Source: Lentisphaerae bacterium GWF2_49_21 (GTDB taxonomy: Bacteria; Verrucomicrobiota; Lentisphaeria; Victivallales; GWF2-50-93). Taken from it: a stretch of DNA of 35,496 nucleotides. A model generated the notes under the pieces. It ran no database searches. It saw only the letters and a program-made list of their open reading frames with translations, and was not told the origin of the DNA. Below, piece after piece: positions 23,676 through 32,544 of the stretch. Location of the stretch: contig MHBH01000018.1 of the NCBI GenBank assembly GCA_001804805.1, forward strand, positions 1 through 35,496, in the 5' to 3' direction. The translations under genes were made by a program, and so were the position numbers. Numbering within the stretch: position 1 is the stretch's first letter; each line of letters opens with the position of its first letter.

Positions 23676-23861
23676 ATGGCAAAGAAAATTGATGTTGTAG
23701 AAGCTCCAGACAATGTTTATCCTATTTGTCCTCACTGCAAGAAGGAGTTGAAATTTATTTGGGTGAAAACAAAAGGATTTGGATTTATTGAGAGAAAGCA
23801 ATTTTTACTTTGTCCCCACTGTAAAACTTTCTTGGCATTTGGAAACATCTCCTTGGCTTGA
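23676..23861 (+). CDS. Small zinc-ribbon protein
   Basis: A 61-residue protein with two CPHC knuckles, C18-x2-C21 (ICPHCKKEL) and C46-x2-C49 (LCPHCKTFL), forming a likely four-cysteine zinc ribbon with a lysine-rich middle. No enzyme motif is seen; such proteins often bind nucleic acid or another protein. AGGAG stands 5 bases before the ATG. Codons are clearly richer in A/T than in the neighbours, and the gene sits alone between repeats, which suggests acquisition or a rapidly changing orphan. The 13-base half-palindrome lies about 25 bases upstream and may regulate it. Function not recognised. Confidence 0.72.
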   Translation: MAKKIDVVEAPDNVYPICPHCKKELKFIWVKTKGFGFIERKQFLLCPHCKTFLAFGNISLA

Positions 23862-24211
23862 TTAAAATTAATAAAGGAGATCAAATAAAACTTAACCATA
23901 CGGCCTCACCGAACCGGAGTACCGTTCAATAGGCCTTAGCGTTAAGAATCGAAGAAATGATTGATTGTTCCTGATTCAATTGGTATTATGATGAGCGAGA
24001 GCGAATCTTTGGACTGCGGCAGCCCCCTGCCGCTTTGGATTCTGAATTCAGATAGAATTGGAAATAAATGCAAAGCGGCACAGGAGTGCCGCAGTCCAAA
24101 GTCACGCCAAAGCGCCTGACATAAAGAAAAGATATGTTTTTTAACAATTTCCATTCATCCAATCCCGCATCCACGGTGTGGATGACAGGTGAACGCTACT
24201 GAAAGGATAAA
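23862..24211. other. Gap with a REPIN-like repeat
   Basis: No gene seen. Holds the repeat at 24007-24101; the rest has no recognisable feature except the GAAAGGAT ribosome site of the next gene. Confidence 0.65.
24007..24101. repeat. REPIN-like nested inverted repeat (95 nt)
   Basis: Arms 24007-24037 and 24071-24101 match inverted in 27 of 31 bases. The left arm folds as GCGGCAG-cccc-CTGCCGC and the other as GCGGCAC-tcct-GTGCCGC, so the closing G-C pair is swapped to C-G on both sides at once. Confidence 0.75.
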
Positions 24212-24676
24212 ATGTCGGAATTTGGGAAAGCACTCTTCGGCGGGAGCCGTTTCGTATTCTGGAGCCTGTCTCCAATGATCCTGCTCTTCCTGGTCACCCT
24301 GCCGTTCCTCATCCCCAAGTGGAATGTCGGGATTGTAATAATCATGGTGGCCTTATCTATCATCGGGATCTTTTTGATACTGGGCATGTTCAATCCTTCA
24401 CGCTTTGGCTGGGCTTTCAGAGTTGTCAGCGCAACAGTCTTCCTTGCCTATGTCGCATACGCCTTGTCCGAACTGGCTGAAAATGACTGGATGCTCAAAA
24501 AACCGAAGTCCCGGGGCGAGGCAAATCCCGTCAACGCACTTATCGGACTGGTGATCATTGGCGGTCCGGCCTTGATGTATACCATCCTCGGACGGTTCAG
24601 ATTCCAGAAAGAAGAGGATGAACCATTTGATGACGACGAACTAGATGAGGACGGCCAGCCACCATCTGAAAACTAG
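24212..24676 (+). CDS. Small integral membrane protein of unknown function
   Basis: A 154-residue protein with about four membrane helices (near 16-34, 38-58, 67-86 and 105-124) and a very acidic cytoplasmic-looking tail (EEDEPFDDDELDEDGQPPSEN). No family motif is recognised. GAAAGGAT lies about 6 bases before the ATG. The DUF4038 glycosidase gene starts 48 bases after its stop, so both may share a transcript, though no functional link is visible. Confidence 0.75.
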   Translation: MSEFGKALFGGSRFVFWSLSPMILLFLVTLPFLIPKWNVGIVIIMVALSIIGIFLILGMFNPSRFGWAFRVVSATVFLAYVAYALSELAENDWMLKKPKSRGEANPVNALIGLVIIGGPALMYTILGRFRFQKEEDEPFDDDELDEDGQPPSEN

Positions 24677-24724
24677 CATCAGTTTGATCAATGTGTTATA
24701 AAAATCCTAAAAAATGGAGTTGCC

Positions 24725-26347
24725 ATGAAAGATAAAAGAGAGCGCCAAAACATCCCGGGCATCCAGCGTGAACCGCTTGAATGGAACTATAGATCCTCTA
24801 AAAAATACTCCGATCCGTTCAACGATGTCGACTTGGATGTAATTGTCAGCGCACCGGACGGCGACAAATACCGGATTCCATGTTTCTGGGCTGGAAAGAA
24901 TGAATGGCGTGCGAGATTCGCAGCTCCGAAACCCGGATCTTATCAGCTCGAATCAGTCTGCTCCGACAAGATCAACCACAGCCTCCACGGAAAAAAAGCA
25001 ATTCTCAAGATTTCTCCTTACAAAGGGAAAAATCTTCTTTTGAAACACGGGAATCTCCGTGTAGCGGATTCAAAAAGGACTTTCGAACATGAGGACGGCA
25101 CTCCGTTCTTCTGGCTCGGTGACACCTGGTGGCTCGCACTCAGCAAACGGATGTCATGGCCGACAGATTTCAAACAACTCACAGCAGACCGAGTAAGAAA
25201 GGGCTTCTCCGTAATCCAGATCGTCGCGGGAATTTATCCTGACATGGACTCCTTCGACAAGCGCGGCGAGAACGAAGCCGGCTTTCCATGGGAAAAGAAT
25301 TATTCCAGGATAAATCCGGCGTATTTTGACAAGGCCGACCAGAGGATTGGCTGGCTTGTCCAGCAGGGGCTTGTCCCGTGCATCGTCGGATGCTGGGGAT
25401 ATTATCTTGCCAAGCTAGGGACCGAAAAGCTCAAGAAGCACTGGCGATATCTGATTGCGAGATGGTCGGCATATCCCGTGGTCTGGTGCGCCGCTGGTGA
25501 AGCGGAAATGCCTTACTATCTTTCAAAAGACAAGGATGCCGACAGGAAGACGCAGCATGAGGGATGGACGGAGCTTGTAAAATACATCAGGAACACGGAT
25601 CCAGTAAAACACATGGTCACCATCCACCCCACCCGCATCGGAAGAAATCAGATAGCCGATGACAGCCTTCTTGACTTTGACATGCTCCAAACAGGCCATT
25701 CCGGATATGAAACCGTTCCATACACGGTCAAGACTGTCATTGAGGAAAGGAAGAGGCAGCCGCATATGCCGGTGCTTGTCGGCGAGGTCAACTACGAGGG
25801 GATATTCCACCACTCGCATGAAGATGTGCAGCGTCTGACATTCTGGTCAGCGCTCCTTTCCGGTACAGCCGGCCACACGTACGGGGCGAACGGAATATGG
25901 CAGGTGAATACCGAAAAGGATCCATATGGACCTTCACCACACGGTGGTAACTGGGGAATCACCCCGTGGCAGGAGGCCAGCAGACTGCCCGGCTCTTTCC
26001 AGCTTGGCCTGGCGAGAAAATTCCTTTCGCGATATGAATGGTGGAAATTCGAACCACGCCAGGACTGGGTGACGCCCCCTGGCACTCCTGAAAAACAGGA
26101 TCTGCCATTTGCAGCTGGAATCCCAGGAGTCGTCAGAATCATTTACATATATAATCCACCTACCCCATGGGCCGAGCCCATGATGGTCTCGTCACTGTCA
26201 ACACGCATCCAATACAATGCATTCTTCTGGGATCCCCGGACTGGAAAGAAATATGAAATCGAAAAAATAAAACCCGACTCTGCAGGCAGCTGGAAGATTC
26301 CCATCGTTCCATACTTCAAGGACTGGGTAGTGGTGATTGAAGAATGA
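24725..26347 (+). CDS. DUF5060/DUF4038 glycoside hydrolase (GH140 apiosidase-like)
   Basis: A 540-residue enzyme. The N-terminal DUF5060 beta domain (about 14-100, REPLEWNYRSSKKYSDPFNDVDLDV) is followed by the DUF4038 TIM barrel (about 118-460) and a C-terminal beta domain of the collagen-binding-like type. DUF4038 includes GH140 apiosidases. Candidate catalytic acids are E259 in VWCAAGEAEM and E354 or E358 in LVGEVNYEG, with FFWLGDTWWLAL near the barrel start. No signal peptide is seen, so action on imported oligosaccharides is more likely than on outside polymers. The exact sugar cannot be told. Ribosome-site match is poor (GGAGTTGCC before the ATG). It follows the membrane protein and precedes the divergent regulator/methyltransferase pair. 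Confidence 0.87.
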   Translation: MKDKRERQNIPGIQREPLEWNYRSSKKYSDPFNDVDLDVIVSAPDGDKYRIPCFWAGKNEWRARFAAPKPGSYQLESVCSDKINHSLHGKKAILKISPYKGKNLLLKHGNLRVADSKRTFEHEDGTPFFWLGDTWWLALSKRMSWPTDFKQLTADRVRKGFSVIQIVAGIYPDMDSFDKRGENEAGFPWEKNYSRINPAYFDKADQRIGWLVQQGLVPCIVGCWGYYLAKLGTEKLKKHWRYLIARWSAYPVVWCAAGEAEMPYYLSKDKDADRKTQHEGWTELVKYIRNTDPVKHMVTIHPTRIGRNQIADDSLLDFDMLQTGHSGYETVPYTVKTVIEERKRQPHMPVLVGEVNYEGIFHHSHEDVQRLTFWSALLSGTAGHTYGANGIWQVNTEKDPYGPSPHGGNWGITPWQEASRLPGSFQLGLARKFLSRYEWWKFEPRQDWVTPPGTPEKQDLPFAAGIPGVVRIIYIYNPPTPWAEPMMVSSLSTRIQYNAFFWDPRTGKKYEIEKIKPDSAGSWKIPIVPYFKDWVVVIEE

Positions 26348-26509
26348 GACATGAACATCCACCGTACCCCGTCGCTGAGAAGCTATGGCGGACAGGTCGA
26401 ACTTCCAACTTCGAATGAAGAAAGTGGCACACTGCATTTACATCATGACAAGTTCCAATTTTCAAACAAATACAGGAACAGCCCTTACGTGTCTTAACTG
26501 CTGACAATC

Positions 26510-26590
26510 AAGAACACGTCTTGCGACGTTGACTACAAACATATTCAATAGTTGCATTCGTTCGTAGTTAAGCTCGCAAGAGCTGTTCTT
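26510..26590. repeat. REPIN-like nested inverted repeat (81 nt)
   Basis: Two 31-base arms (26510-26540, 26560-26590) match inverted in 25 positions. The left folds as ACGTC-ttgc-GACGT, the right as AGCTC-ttgc-GAGCT on its other strand; four of the six mismatches are two compensated base pairs. GTAG words stand at the inner feet. Confidence 0.75.
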
Positions 26591-26633
26591 TTCTTAGTTT
26601 GGAATTTTCTTCCCTCCCTAATCAGACATGAAT

Positions 26634-27530
26634 TCAAATCACCGAGAAATTTTCACTGCGGAATTTTCCGGCGGGCATGCCTTTGATCTTCGAGAACAGT
26701 TTTGAAAAATAATAGCAGTCGGGTATACCGACCTTCTCCGCGATTTCGCCGATCCTCAGGTCCGTTGACAGGAGAAGCTCAGAGGCCTTGTCAATCCTTT
26801 TCCTGTTGATCCACTCGAAAGGCCGCATCCCGAGATGCCTGGAGAAAATCCTGCAGACAGTGGCCGGGCTGCTGTTGCCGACTTCCACGAGATCCTGCAA
26901 TGTGATTTTCTGAGCGAGCCTTTCTTCAATAAAGTCACAGATCTTCACAAGAGGAAGTGGAAGACTTGCAGTAGAAACCTGCGGATTGAGGATGTTATAT
27001 TCGATTTCGCGCAGTATAAGACCGGCAAGCATCCTCGACTGCGGCTCCGTCTGATTCCCTCTTATGAAAAGTCCGACCGTGTATTCAGCCAGATGGGACA
27101 GCGGGCTGGGATATACGAGCCGACCCTTGAGGACGCCTCTCAGGACTTTTCCAAGATTTGCATCCTTCCTCAATTCCCCGCCTTTAATAAGTTCTCCGTC
27201 CCTGTGCCTTACCTTGTATTCAAATGGAGAACCTGGAGGAAGCTCGGGAATTATGTGTATTCCGGAAACACGCCACGGCTCCTTTGAACTGTTGAAATAT
27301 CTTATCCTGTGCCCCCATGGCATGAACATCATGTCTCCTGGAGCAAGGACATTTCCCCCGTCATTTACCGTTACATATCCCTCCCCTGCCCGGCACCACA
27401 AGAGCATCCTGCTCATCACATGCATTTCCCCGAGTCTTTTTCCGGGCGCGATCGTCGCATGATTCGCATATGCCACGATGGAAGCAGGGGAGGATGGATT
27501 GGGTCTACGGACCCTCCTCTTTGAGAGCAT
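26634..27530 (-). CDS. AraC-family transcription regulator
   Basis: A 298-residue regulator. The N-terminal part (about 20-150) is a cupin-like ligand domain of the AraC type (LLWCRAGEGYVTVNDGGNVLAPGDMMFMPWG). Two helix-turn-helix units follow at about 200-298 (ITLQDLVEVGNSSPATVCRIFSRHLGMRPFEWINRKRIDKASELL, then IGEIAEKVGIPDCYYFSKLFSKIKGMPAGKFR). The usual AraC signature is complete. GGAGAA lies 6 bases before the ATG. It diverges from the second UroD-like gene with a strong promoter between them, so that gene is its most likely target. The ligand is probably a sugar, by analogy only. Confidence 0.92.
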   Translation of the reverse strand: MLSKRRVRRPNPSSPASIVAYANHATIAPGKRLGEMHVMSRMLLWCRAGEGYVTVNDGGNVLAPGDMMFMPWGHRIRYFNSSKEPWRVSGIHIIPELPPGSPFEYKVRHRDGELIKGGELRKDANLGKVLRGVLKGRLVYPSPLSHLAEYTVGLFIRGNQTEPQSRMLAGLILREIEYNILNPQVSTASLPLPLVKICDFIEERLAQKITLQDLVEVGNSSPATVCRIFSRHLGMRPFEWINRKRIDKASELLLSTDLRIGEIAEKVGIPDCYYFSKLFSKIKGMPAGKFRSENFSVI

Positions 27531-27561
27531 AAATTATTCTCCAGTCTGAAAATATTGTCTT

Positions 27562-27647
27562 AGAGAATGTGATACAGGCGTCCCGCCTGTAATTATGAAT
27601 TAATAAAGCAAAGACAAATTACAGGCGAGATGCCTGTACCACACTCT
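27562..27647. repeat. REPIN-like nested inverted repeat (86 nt)
   Basis: Arms AGAGAATGTGATACAGGC... and its inverted partner agree in nearly all positions, with GTGG/GTGA at the feet and a TACAGGC/GCCTGTA hairpin in each arm. It lies between the AraC gene and the promoter of the UroD-like gene. Its left arm is the same sequence as the interrupted arm at 4354-4408. Confidence 0.75.
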
Positions 27648-27653
27648 TTATTA

Positions 27654-27681
27654 TTGACAATATATTACAAATATTTATAAT
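27654..27681 (+). promoter_or_regulatory. Consensus sigma-70 promoter for the second UroD-like gene
   Basis: TTGACA and TATAAT, both exact consensus, are 16 bases apart. The start would fall near 27688, about 50 bases before the ATG at 27740. It is the best promoter seen in the window and begins directly after a REPIN-like element. Confidence 0.65.
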
Positions 27682-27739
27682 TTCATCCATTTAACGCATT
27701 GTTTATACTGATAATATAATCGCAAACAAGGAGAATACC

Positions 27740-28837
27740 ATGAAAACTCTTGCATACGGCGACAAGCTCAGTTCCAAGGAAAGGGTTTTAAGGACTTTCA
27801 GACATGAAAAGACCGACAGGGTGCCGGTGAACTACTCCGCCAATCCCGGAATCGACAAAAAGCTCAAGGAACATTTCGGGCTGAAGGCCGATGACGGCGA
27901 AGGGCTTCAGAAGGCGCTTGGAGTCGACTTCCGCGGAGTCGGCGCCTCCTATACCGGTTCCAAGCTGCATCAGGATATCCCGGCAAGGAAGGTGCTCGTT
28001 GACAACTGGGGCATCCACCGCATGTGGGTCGAGCATGAGACGGGAGGTTACTGGGACTACTGCGACTTCCCTCTTGAAAAAGCAACGGAGGAGGAAATAG
28101 CTGCATGGCCGATGCCGAATCCCGATCATTTCGACTACACAAAGATCAAGGAGCAATGCCGGACACATCGTGCATATGCAGTCTATGCCGGAGGAGCAGG
28201 AACCGGCGACATCATCAACATGAACGGGATGCTGCGCGGCGTCGAACAGACAATGGTCGACCTGATAACTGACGATCCTGCCGGAATTCTTCTTGCAAGA
28301 CGCAGGGTTGACATCCAGCTCGAAATAGTCCGTCGTTCACTCGAGGCGGCAGATGGCGGAATCGACTTCCTGTGGCTGGGAGAGGATCTTGGCAGCCAGC
28401 ATTCACCGCTTATCAGCCTGGAGCTCTTCCGCAAGCAGATCCGTCCCTTGCATCAGAAGTTCGTCGACTTGGCGAAAAGTTATAAAATCCCGGTGATGAT
28501 CCATTCCTGCGGATCGAGCAGCTGGGCATATGAGGACTTCATTGAGATGGGGATTTCGATGGTCGACACCCTGCAGCCCGAGGCGAAAAACATGTCACCG
28601 GAATATCTGAAGAAGACTTTCGGAAACAGGCTCGCGTATCATGGATGCATAAGCACTGGCGGACCTGTCGCGTTCGGAACTCCTGAGGACACAATCAAGG
28701 ATTGCCGGCGGACCCTCGAGATCATGATGCCGGGAGGCGGATACTGCTTCGCGCCTACGCACTGCCTCCAGGACAATTCACCGCTGGAGAATGTCGTCGC
28801 AATGTATGAGACTGCGCACAAGTATGGGAAGTATTAA
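27740..28837 (+). CDS. URO-D-fold methyltransferase, MtaA/corrinoid type
   Basis: A 365-residue URO-D-fold protein. MIHSCGSSSWAYEDFIEMGISMVDTLQPEAKNM holds H255-x-C257, the zinc-binding pattern of methylcobamide:thiol methyltransferases, with further cysteines in YHGCIST (C303) and APTHCLQ. It begins SSKERVLRTFRHEKTDRVPV, as do many non-haem relatives. Such genes are common near sugar genes in PVC bacteria; a role in demethylating or transferring methyl groups from natural products is likely, but the substrate is unknown. AAGGAG lies 7 bases upstream, and an exact consensus promoter stands at 27654-27681. The AraC gene diverges from it. It resembles the methyltransferase-like gene at 22141 only distantly (HSHG there, HSCG here). 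Confidence 0.88.
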   Translation: MKTLAYGDKLSSKERVLRTFRHEKTDRVPVNYSANPGIDKKLKEHFGLKADDGEGLQKALGVDFRGVGASYTGSKLHQDIPARKVLVDNWGIHRMWVEHETGGYWDYCDFPLEKATEEEIAAWPMPNPDHFDYTKIKEQCRTHRAYAVYAGGAGTGDIINMNGMLRGVEQTMVDLITDDPAGILLARRRVDIQLEIVRRSLEAADGGIDFLWLGEDLGSQHSPLISLELFRKQIRPLHQKFVDLAKSYKIPVMIHSCGSSSWAYEDFIEMGISMVDTLQPEAKNMSPEYLKKTFGNRLAYHGCISTGGPVAFGTPEDTIKDCRRTLEIMMPGGGYCFAPTHCLQDNSPLENVVAMYETAHKYGKY

Positions 28838-28878
28838 GAAGGTGTCAGGTGTCAGGTGATTGGATTGTCAGCAACAGT

Positions 28879-29802
28879 TCAGGGCTCGAAGTTCTCCTGC
28901 TTGTTAAGCTCATCGCTGGTTAATCCTCGCGATTCGATATGGCCGTCCATGAAAGCATGGTTGCCGCTTCTGCCGACATGCCTGAGCGAATATGCTTTTC
29001 CGCAGGCCGAGATCCCGGTGGAGTCCAGCGTGTTTGTCCCGTAGGGGAAGACTGCCTTGGAATAATCACTTGCATCTTCAGTTTCAGCGAAGAGGTATTG
29101 GGTCGAGGTCCTTTTGAAAAGGCTTATCTTTGCGCCAAGGCTGAAGAAGACACAGCCCAAGTCCCCGAACTCTCCGAGCTCCTGTACTTCGCCATATTGC
29201 CCCTGCGGAGGATTTGCCCCCCAATTTGCTCCGCCGGCGGCATTGTAGTTCAATCTGTAATATCTCGAATAATCGCCGGAAAGGGGAGGCTTGGAAGGGC
29301 AGTAGAGCGTACCTGCAGTGTCACGACGGTAGGGAATCCTGTGCTGGCTGAGGGAATTGGTATAATATCTGGAGTTGAGGATATGCGTCCATGAGAGGCC
29401 GCCAACCGCTCCCCCGCCAGTTAGGTATCCCGGAAACCTTTCCTTGTTGTCGGACACGAACACAAAAGTTATTGAAGATATGTCCTTGAGATTTGCCCCG
29501 CACACAGATTTCCTTGCAGTCTCCTTTGCGTTGTTAAGCGCTGGAAGAAGCAGCGCGGCAAGGATTGCGATGATCGCAATTACCACAAGCAATTCAATCA
29601 AAGTAAACTTTGTTTGAATTGGCCTACGTCCCCTAACGGGTAACTTCGGCTGGCAGGCAACCAACAGCTCGATCAAGGTAAATACATTTTTGATTTCAGC
29701 GCTTGGATTCAAATCGCCAATCATAAATCGGCAATCGGAAATGCCATCATCCTGCATCCTGGATCCAGCATCAGTCAACTTGATCAAGTTGAATTTCCTC
29801 AT
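28879..29802 (-). CDS. Pseudopilin of the DUF1559/H-X9-DG type with duplicated signal
   Basis: 307 residues from the ATG at 29802, preceded by GGGAGG; a GTG at 29826 would add eight residues. The working prepilin signal is [18 protein letters not shown] (F66), followed by [15 protein letters not shown] and a C-terminal [19 protein letters not shown], the H-X9-DG motif. A shorter copy, [12 protein letters not shown], ends at residue about 49, and a decayed third copy, RKFNLIKLT, begins the protein. The residues before the cleaved phenylalanine are lysine and valine, not the usual glycine. Bases 29705-29795 are text seen also in repeats (14-base period). The product is probably a type II secretion or type IV-like pilus-like protein of the outer surface, in the form expanded in Lentisphaerota and Planctomycetota. 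Confidence 0.87.
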   Translation of the reverse strand: MRKFNLIKLTDAGSRMQDDGISDCRFMIGDLNPSAEIKNVFTLIELLVACQPKLPVRGRRPIQTKFTLIELLVVIAIIAILAALLLPALNNAKETARKSVCGANLKDISSITFVFVSDNKERFPGYLTGGGAVGGLSWTHILNSRYYTNSLSQHRIPYRRDTAGTLYCPSKPPLSGDYSRYYRLNYNAAGGANWGANPPQGQYGEVQELGEFGDLGCVFFSLGAKISLFKRTSTQYLFAETEDASDYSKAVFPYGTNTLDSTGISACGKAYSLRHVGRSGNHAFMDGHIESRGLTSDELNKQENFEP

Positions 29803-30150
29803 ATGTCCCGCCTCCCGCTCTTCCACTTTTTAATCTTATCACAGGGCACCCTCTGATGTCAAGGGCTGTTCAATTGGCATAGGAATCCAGAAAAACCGAT
29901 AAAAACGCTCGCTTAAAAGTGATTTATTCAATATACTATTCCGCAAATTCAACTTGTCAAGCAAAATATTATATTTAATTATAAATTTCTATTTTACACC
30001 CATTTTATTCTGAATTGCTTTTTATGGAATATGACTAATTCACTATTGACATCATTATTCGTAGCACAAACACACAGTCGAAGGGGAAATATCAAATAAA
30101 AAGCGGGTAAAATGAGGAGGGCAATATGCTGCGGGCAGTATCAAGACACG
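29803..30150. other. AT-rich gap holding the pseudopilin promoter
   Basis: No gene. Apart from the promoter at 29933-29960, nothing recognisable is seen. Confidence 0.7.
29933..29960 (-). promoter_or_regulatory. Promoter of the pseudopilin gene
   Basis: On the minus strand TTGACA and TAGTAT are 16 bases apart (TATATT is an alternative three bases on). This leaves a leader of about 125 bases. Confidence 0.5.
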
Positions 30151-32424
30151 TCAGGGCTGCGGATTATCCTCTCCAGGCGGCCTGAAGCCCGGACCGCCAA
30201 ACGGCTGCGGCTGCTGTCCTTTTTCCGCCCATGCAAACCTCCTGAAGAATTCCTCAGCGGACAGTTTGAAGTCAGGACCAGGAGAAATGAATTTCAAGGT
30301 CTTCATCTTCTTCAATGTCCTATATATGTCCGGATTGAGGATTCTCGGGGAAATGAGTATCCACTCAAGGGGGATGTCCTCGATCGGCTTGAAGCTCTTG
30401 AAGTTCGTCTCGAAGAGCGACAGCTGCTGCAGTTTCATCCCCTTCAACGGACCAAGATCATTGACATCTGTCCTCTTCAATGAAAGTATTTTCAGCTGCT
30501 TGCCCTTCAAGAAGGAGATGTCCTTCACGTTCGAATCACCGAGGTTGAGGTTTTCAAGCGGCATGTCCTTCAGTACGGAGAAGTCCCTTGCCTGGCTTCC
30601 GCTCAGGCTGAGGGTTTTCAGGGGCATCCCTTTCAACGGACTCAGGTCGGTGACATTCGTCCAGTCGAGATAGAGATCGGTTATCTTTGAATTCTTCAGG
30701 GCATTCAAGTCGCCGACCCCGGTGCGCGAAAGGTTCAAGAAGCTGATCTGGAGGGAGGTCAGCGGGGAGATGTTGTGCACCGGTTTGTCGTTCAAATCTA
30801 TCTTCCAGACGCCCTTTTCATCAATATCAATCCTTATGCCTTCAATCCTCATTTCAGGATTCAGAGCCTGCAGATCCGACAACAACCTGTCGATCGCTGA
30901 TTTCTCCTTTTGTTCCGGAGCCCCGGCAGGAGCTTTCTCTTCAGGCTTTTCATTGATCGCGAATCCGTCCTGGTCATTAATTGGCAGGGGTTCAAGGAGC
31001 CTGGGGAGCGGCCTGTCGGGAATATTGACAAGTTCAGGAGCCTTCTCATGCTCAGGCACCTTCTCCGGGACAGGCTTGACAGGCTCACGCTTGCTCTCCG
31101 TCACCGGCGGAACGGCGACATTTACGGGAGGAGGAGTTGCAACCGGCTGTACTACTACCGCAGGCGGAATGTTTTTCGTTTCCTCTATTGTAGTCTTGGG
31201 CATATCCTGCGTCCTGGAAACAACTGGTTTATCCATGGAACGGACAATTATCATGACAATCCCCAGCACGATTGCAACTGACACGCAGGAGAGCACGACA
31301 ATCATGGTTTTCATCATATTCGCATCGGCAGCCTTCACCGGAACCTGCTGCGGAAGCGGAGGCATTTCCATCGATGTCTTCCTCGGAGCCTGCGTGCTTG
31401 CCGTCTTCTGCAGGCCAGACACTTTCCTTGTAACAAGCGTCTCTCCAGTCGCCGGCCTTTTTGATTCCGGGAACTTGCCTTCAAGGACATTGTTCATATC
31501 CTTTATTACCGCCTCCCAGCTCTGCTGCCTTTTTTCAGGCTTCTTCGCCATCATTATTTCGAGCAGCGCGGCACACTGATCCGAGACTGCCGGATTCCTC
31601 TCCTGGGGCGGGGGGAAAGGTTCGGTTATATGCTGCGTGATTATGCTGATCGTGGTTGGCCCGTTATAGGGCAGCTCACCAGTAACGACATGATATAATG
31701 TGGCGCCGAGCGAATAAATGTCTGCATGAAAGTCTATTTCCTTTACTCCCTTGCCCTGCTCCGGACTTATATAGTATGGTGTCCCGATGACAACACCGGT
31801 CATTGTCAGCGACCTGTCCTCCCCCATGCTCTTTGATATGCCAAGATCCATGAGCTTGGGGATGCCCTCGCTGTCAATCATGATGTTCGCTGGCTTTATA
31901 TCCCTGTGGATTATCTTGTGCTTGTTCCAGGCGTAGCAGAGACCTTCAGCGATCCCCCTTGTGATTTCAATGGCCTGCTTTTCAGGAAGAGTCTTCACTT
32001 CGTCAAGCTTCTGCCCGAGCTCATATCCGTCGACAAATCCGACCGCCATGTAATAAATGCCCCTGCTGTATCCTGCATCGATCGCGGCGACGACATTGTT
32101 ATGCGCGAGTTTTGCGAGATTCTTGGCCTCGCGGAGGAACCTTTCGACGAACTCCTTGCTTTTCCCTAGGTTCTGATCGAGTATCTTGAGGGCGATCTTC
32201 CTCTCCATGGCCGTCTGGTTGGCGAGCCAGACCTGCCCCATGCCGCCGGCTCCGAGAAGTTTTTCCAGGACAAAACCATTCAGGTCAAGCCCCTCCTGCA
32301 GCAGTGGCGCGGGGACACGCACTTCGTTCTGGCAGTTGGGACATACGGCGGTACCCCCGCAGAGGGAATCGTTCGCCTCTATGCTTATTCCGCACTTCTC
32401 ACATAAGAAAATTATTTCCGCCAT
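30151..32424 (-). CDS. Zinc-ribbon Ser/Thr kinase with extracytoplasmic leucine-rich repeats
   Basis: A 757-residue membrane kinase. An N-terminal zinc ribbon (C8-x2-C11, C28-x2-C31) is followed by a PknB-type kinase domain at about 50-315: GAGGMGQV, VAIK-like IALK with K80, HRDIKPANIM with D175, DLG at 193-195 and SPEQ at 220-223. A membrane helix lies at 373-395, then a proline/lysine/glutamate-rich linker at about 400-510. Leucine-rich repeats at about 550-690 follow the pattern LxxLxLxxTxVxDLSPLKGMPL and lie outside the cell. The repeats probably read a protein or wall ligand and relay it to the kinase. AAGGGGC stands before the ATG. The HEAT-repeat gene is 120 bases upstream on the same strand. 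DLG in place of DFG occurs in other PVC kinases. Confidence 0.93.
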   Translation of the reverse strand: MAEIIFLCEKCGISIEANDSLCGGTAVCPNCQNEVRVPAPLLQEGLDLNGFVLEKLLGAGGMGQVWLANQTAMERKIALKILDQNLGKSKEFVERFLREAKNLAKLAHNNVVAAIDAGYSRGIYYMAVGFVDGYELGQKLDEVKTLPEKQAIEITRGIAEGLCYAWNKHKIIHRDIKPANIMIDSEGIPKLMDLGISKSMGEDRSLTMTGVVIGTPYYISPEQGKGVKEIDFHADIYSLGATLYHVVTGELPYNGPTTISIITQHITEPFPPPQERNPAVSDQCAALLEIMMAKKPEKRQQSWEAVIKDMNNVLEGKFPESKRPATGETLVTRKVSGLQKTASTQAPRKTSMEMPPLPQQVPVKAADANMMKTMIVVLSCVSVAIVLGIVMIIVRSMDKPVVSRTQDMPKTTIEETKNIPPAVVVQPVATPPPVNVAVPPVTESKREPVKPVPEKVPEHEKAPELVNIPDRPLPRLLEPLPINDQDGFAINEKPEEKAPAGAPEQKEKSAIDRLLSDLQALNPEMRIEGIRIDIDEKGVWKIDLNDKPVHNISPLTSLQISFLNLSRTGVGDLNALKNSKITDLYLDWTNVTDLSPLKGMPLKTLSLSGSQARDFSVLKDMPLENLNLGDSNVKDISFLKGKQLKILSLKRTDVNDLGPLKGMKLQQLSLFETNFKSFKPIEDIPLEWILISPRILNPDIYRTLKKMKTLKFISPGPDFKLSAEEFFRRFAWAEKGQQPQPFGGPGFRPPGEDNPQP

Positions 32425-32544
32425 ATGGCAACGCCCCTTATCAATACAGCTTTCCTACAATATAGTTCCTTCTATTATAAATAAAAGCCTGAGCCCCGGA
32501 TTAGCCGTCCCATGCAGGCAGACAAGTCACATATGGATGAAACA

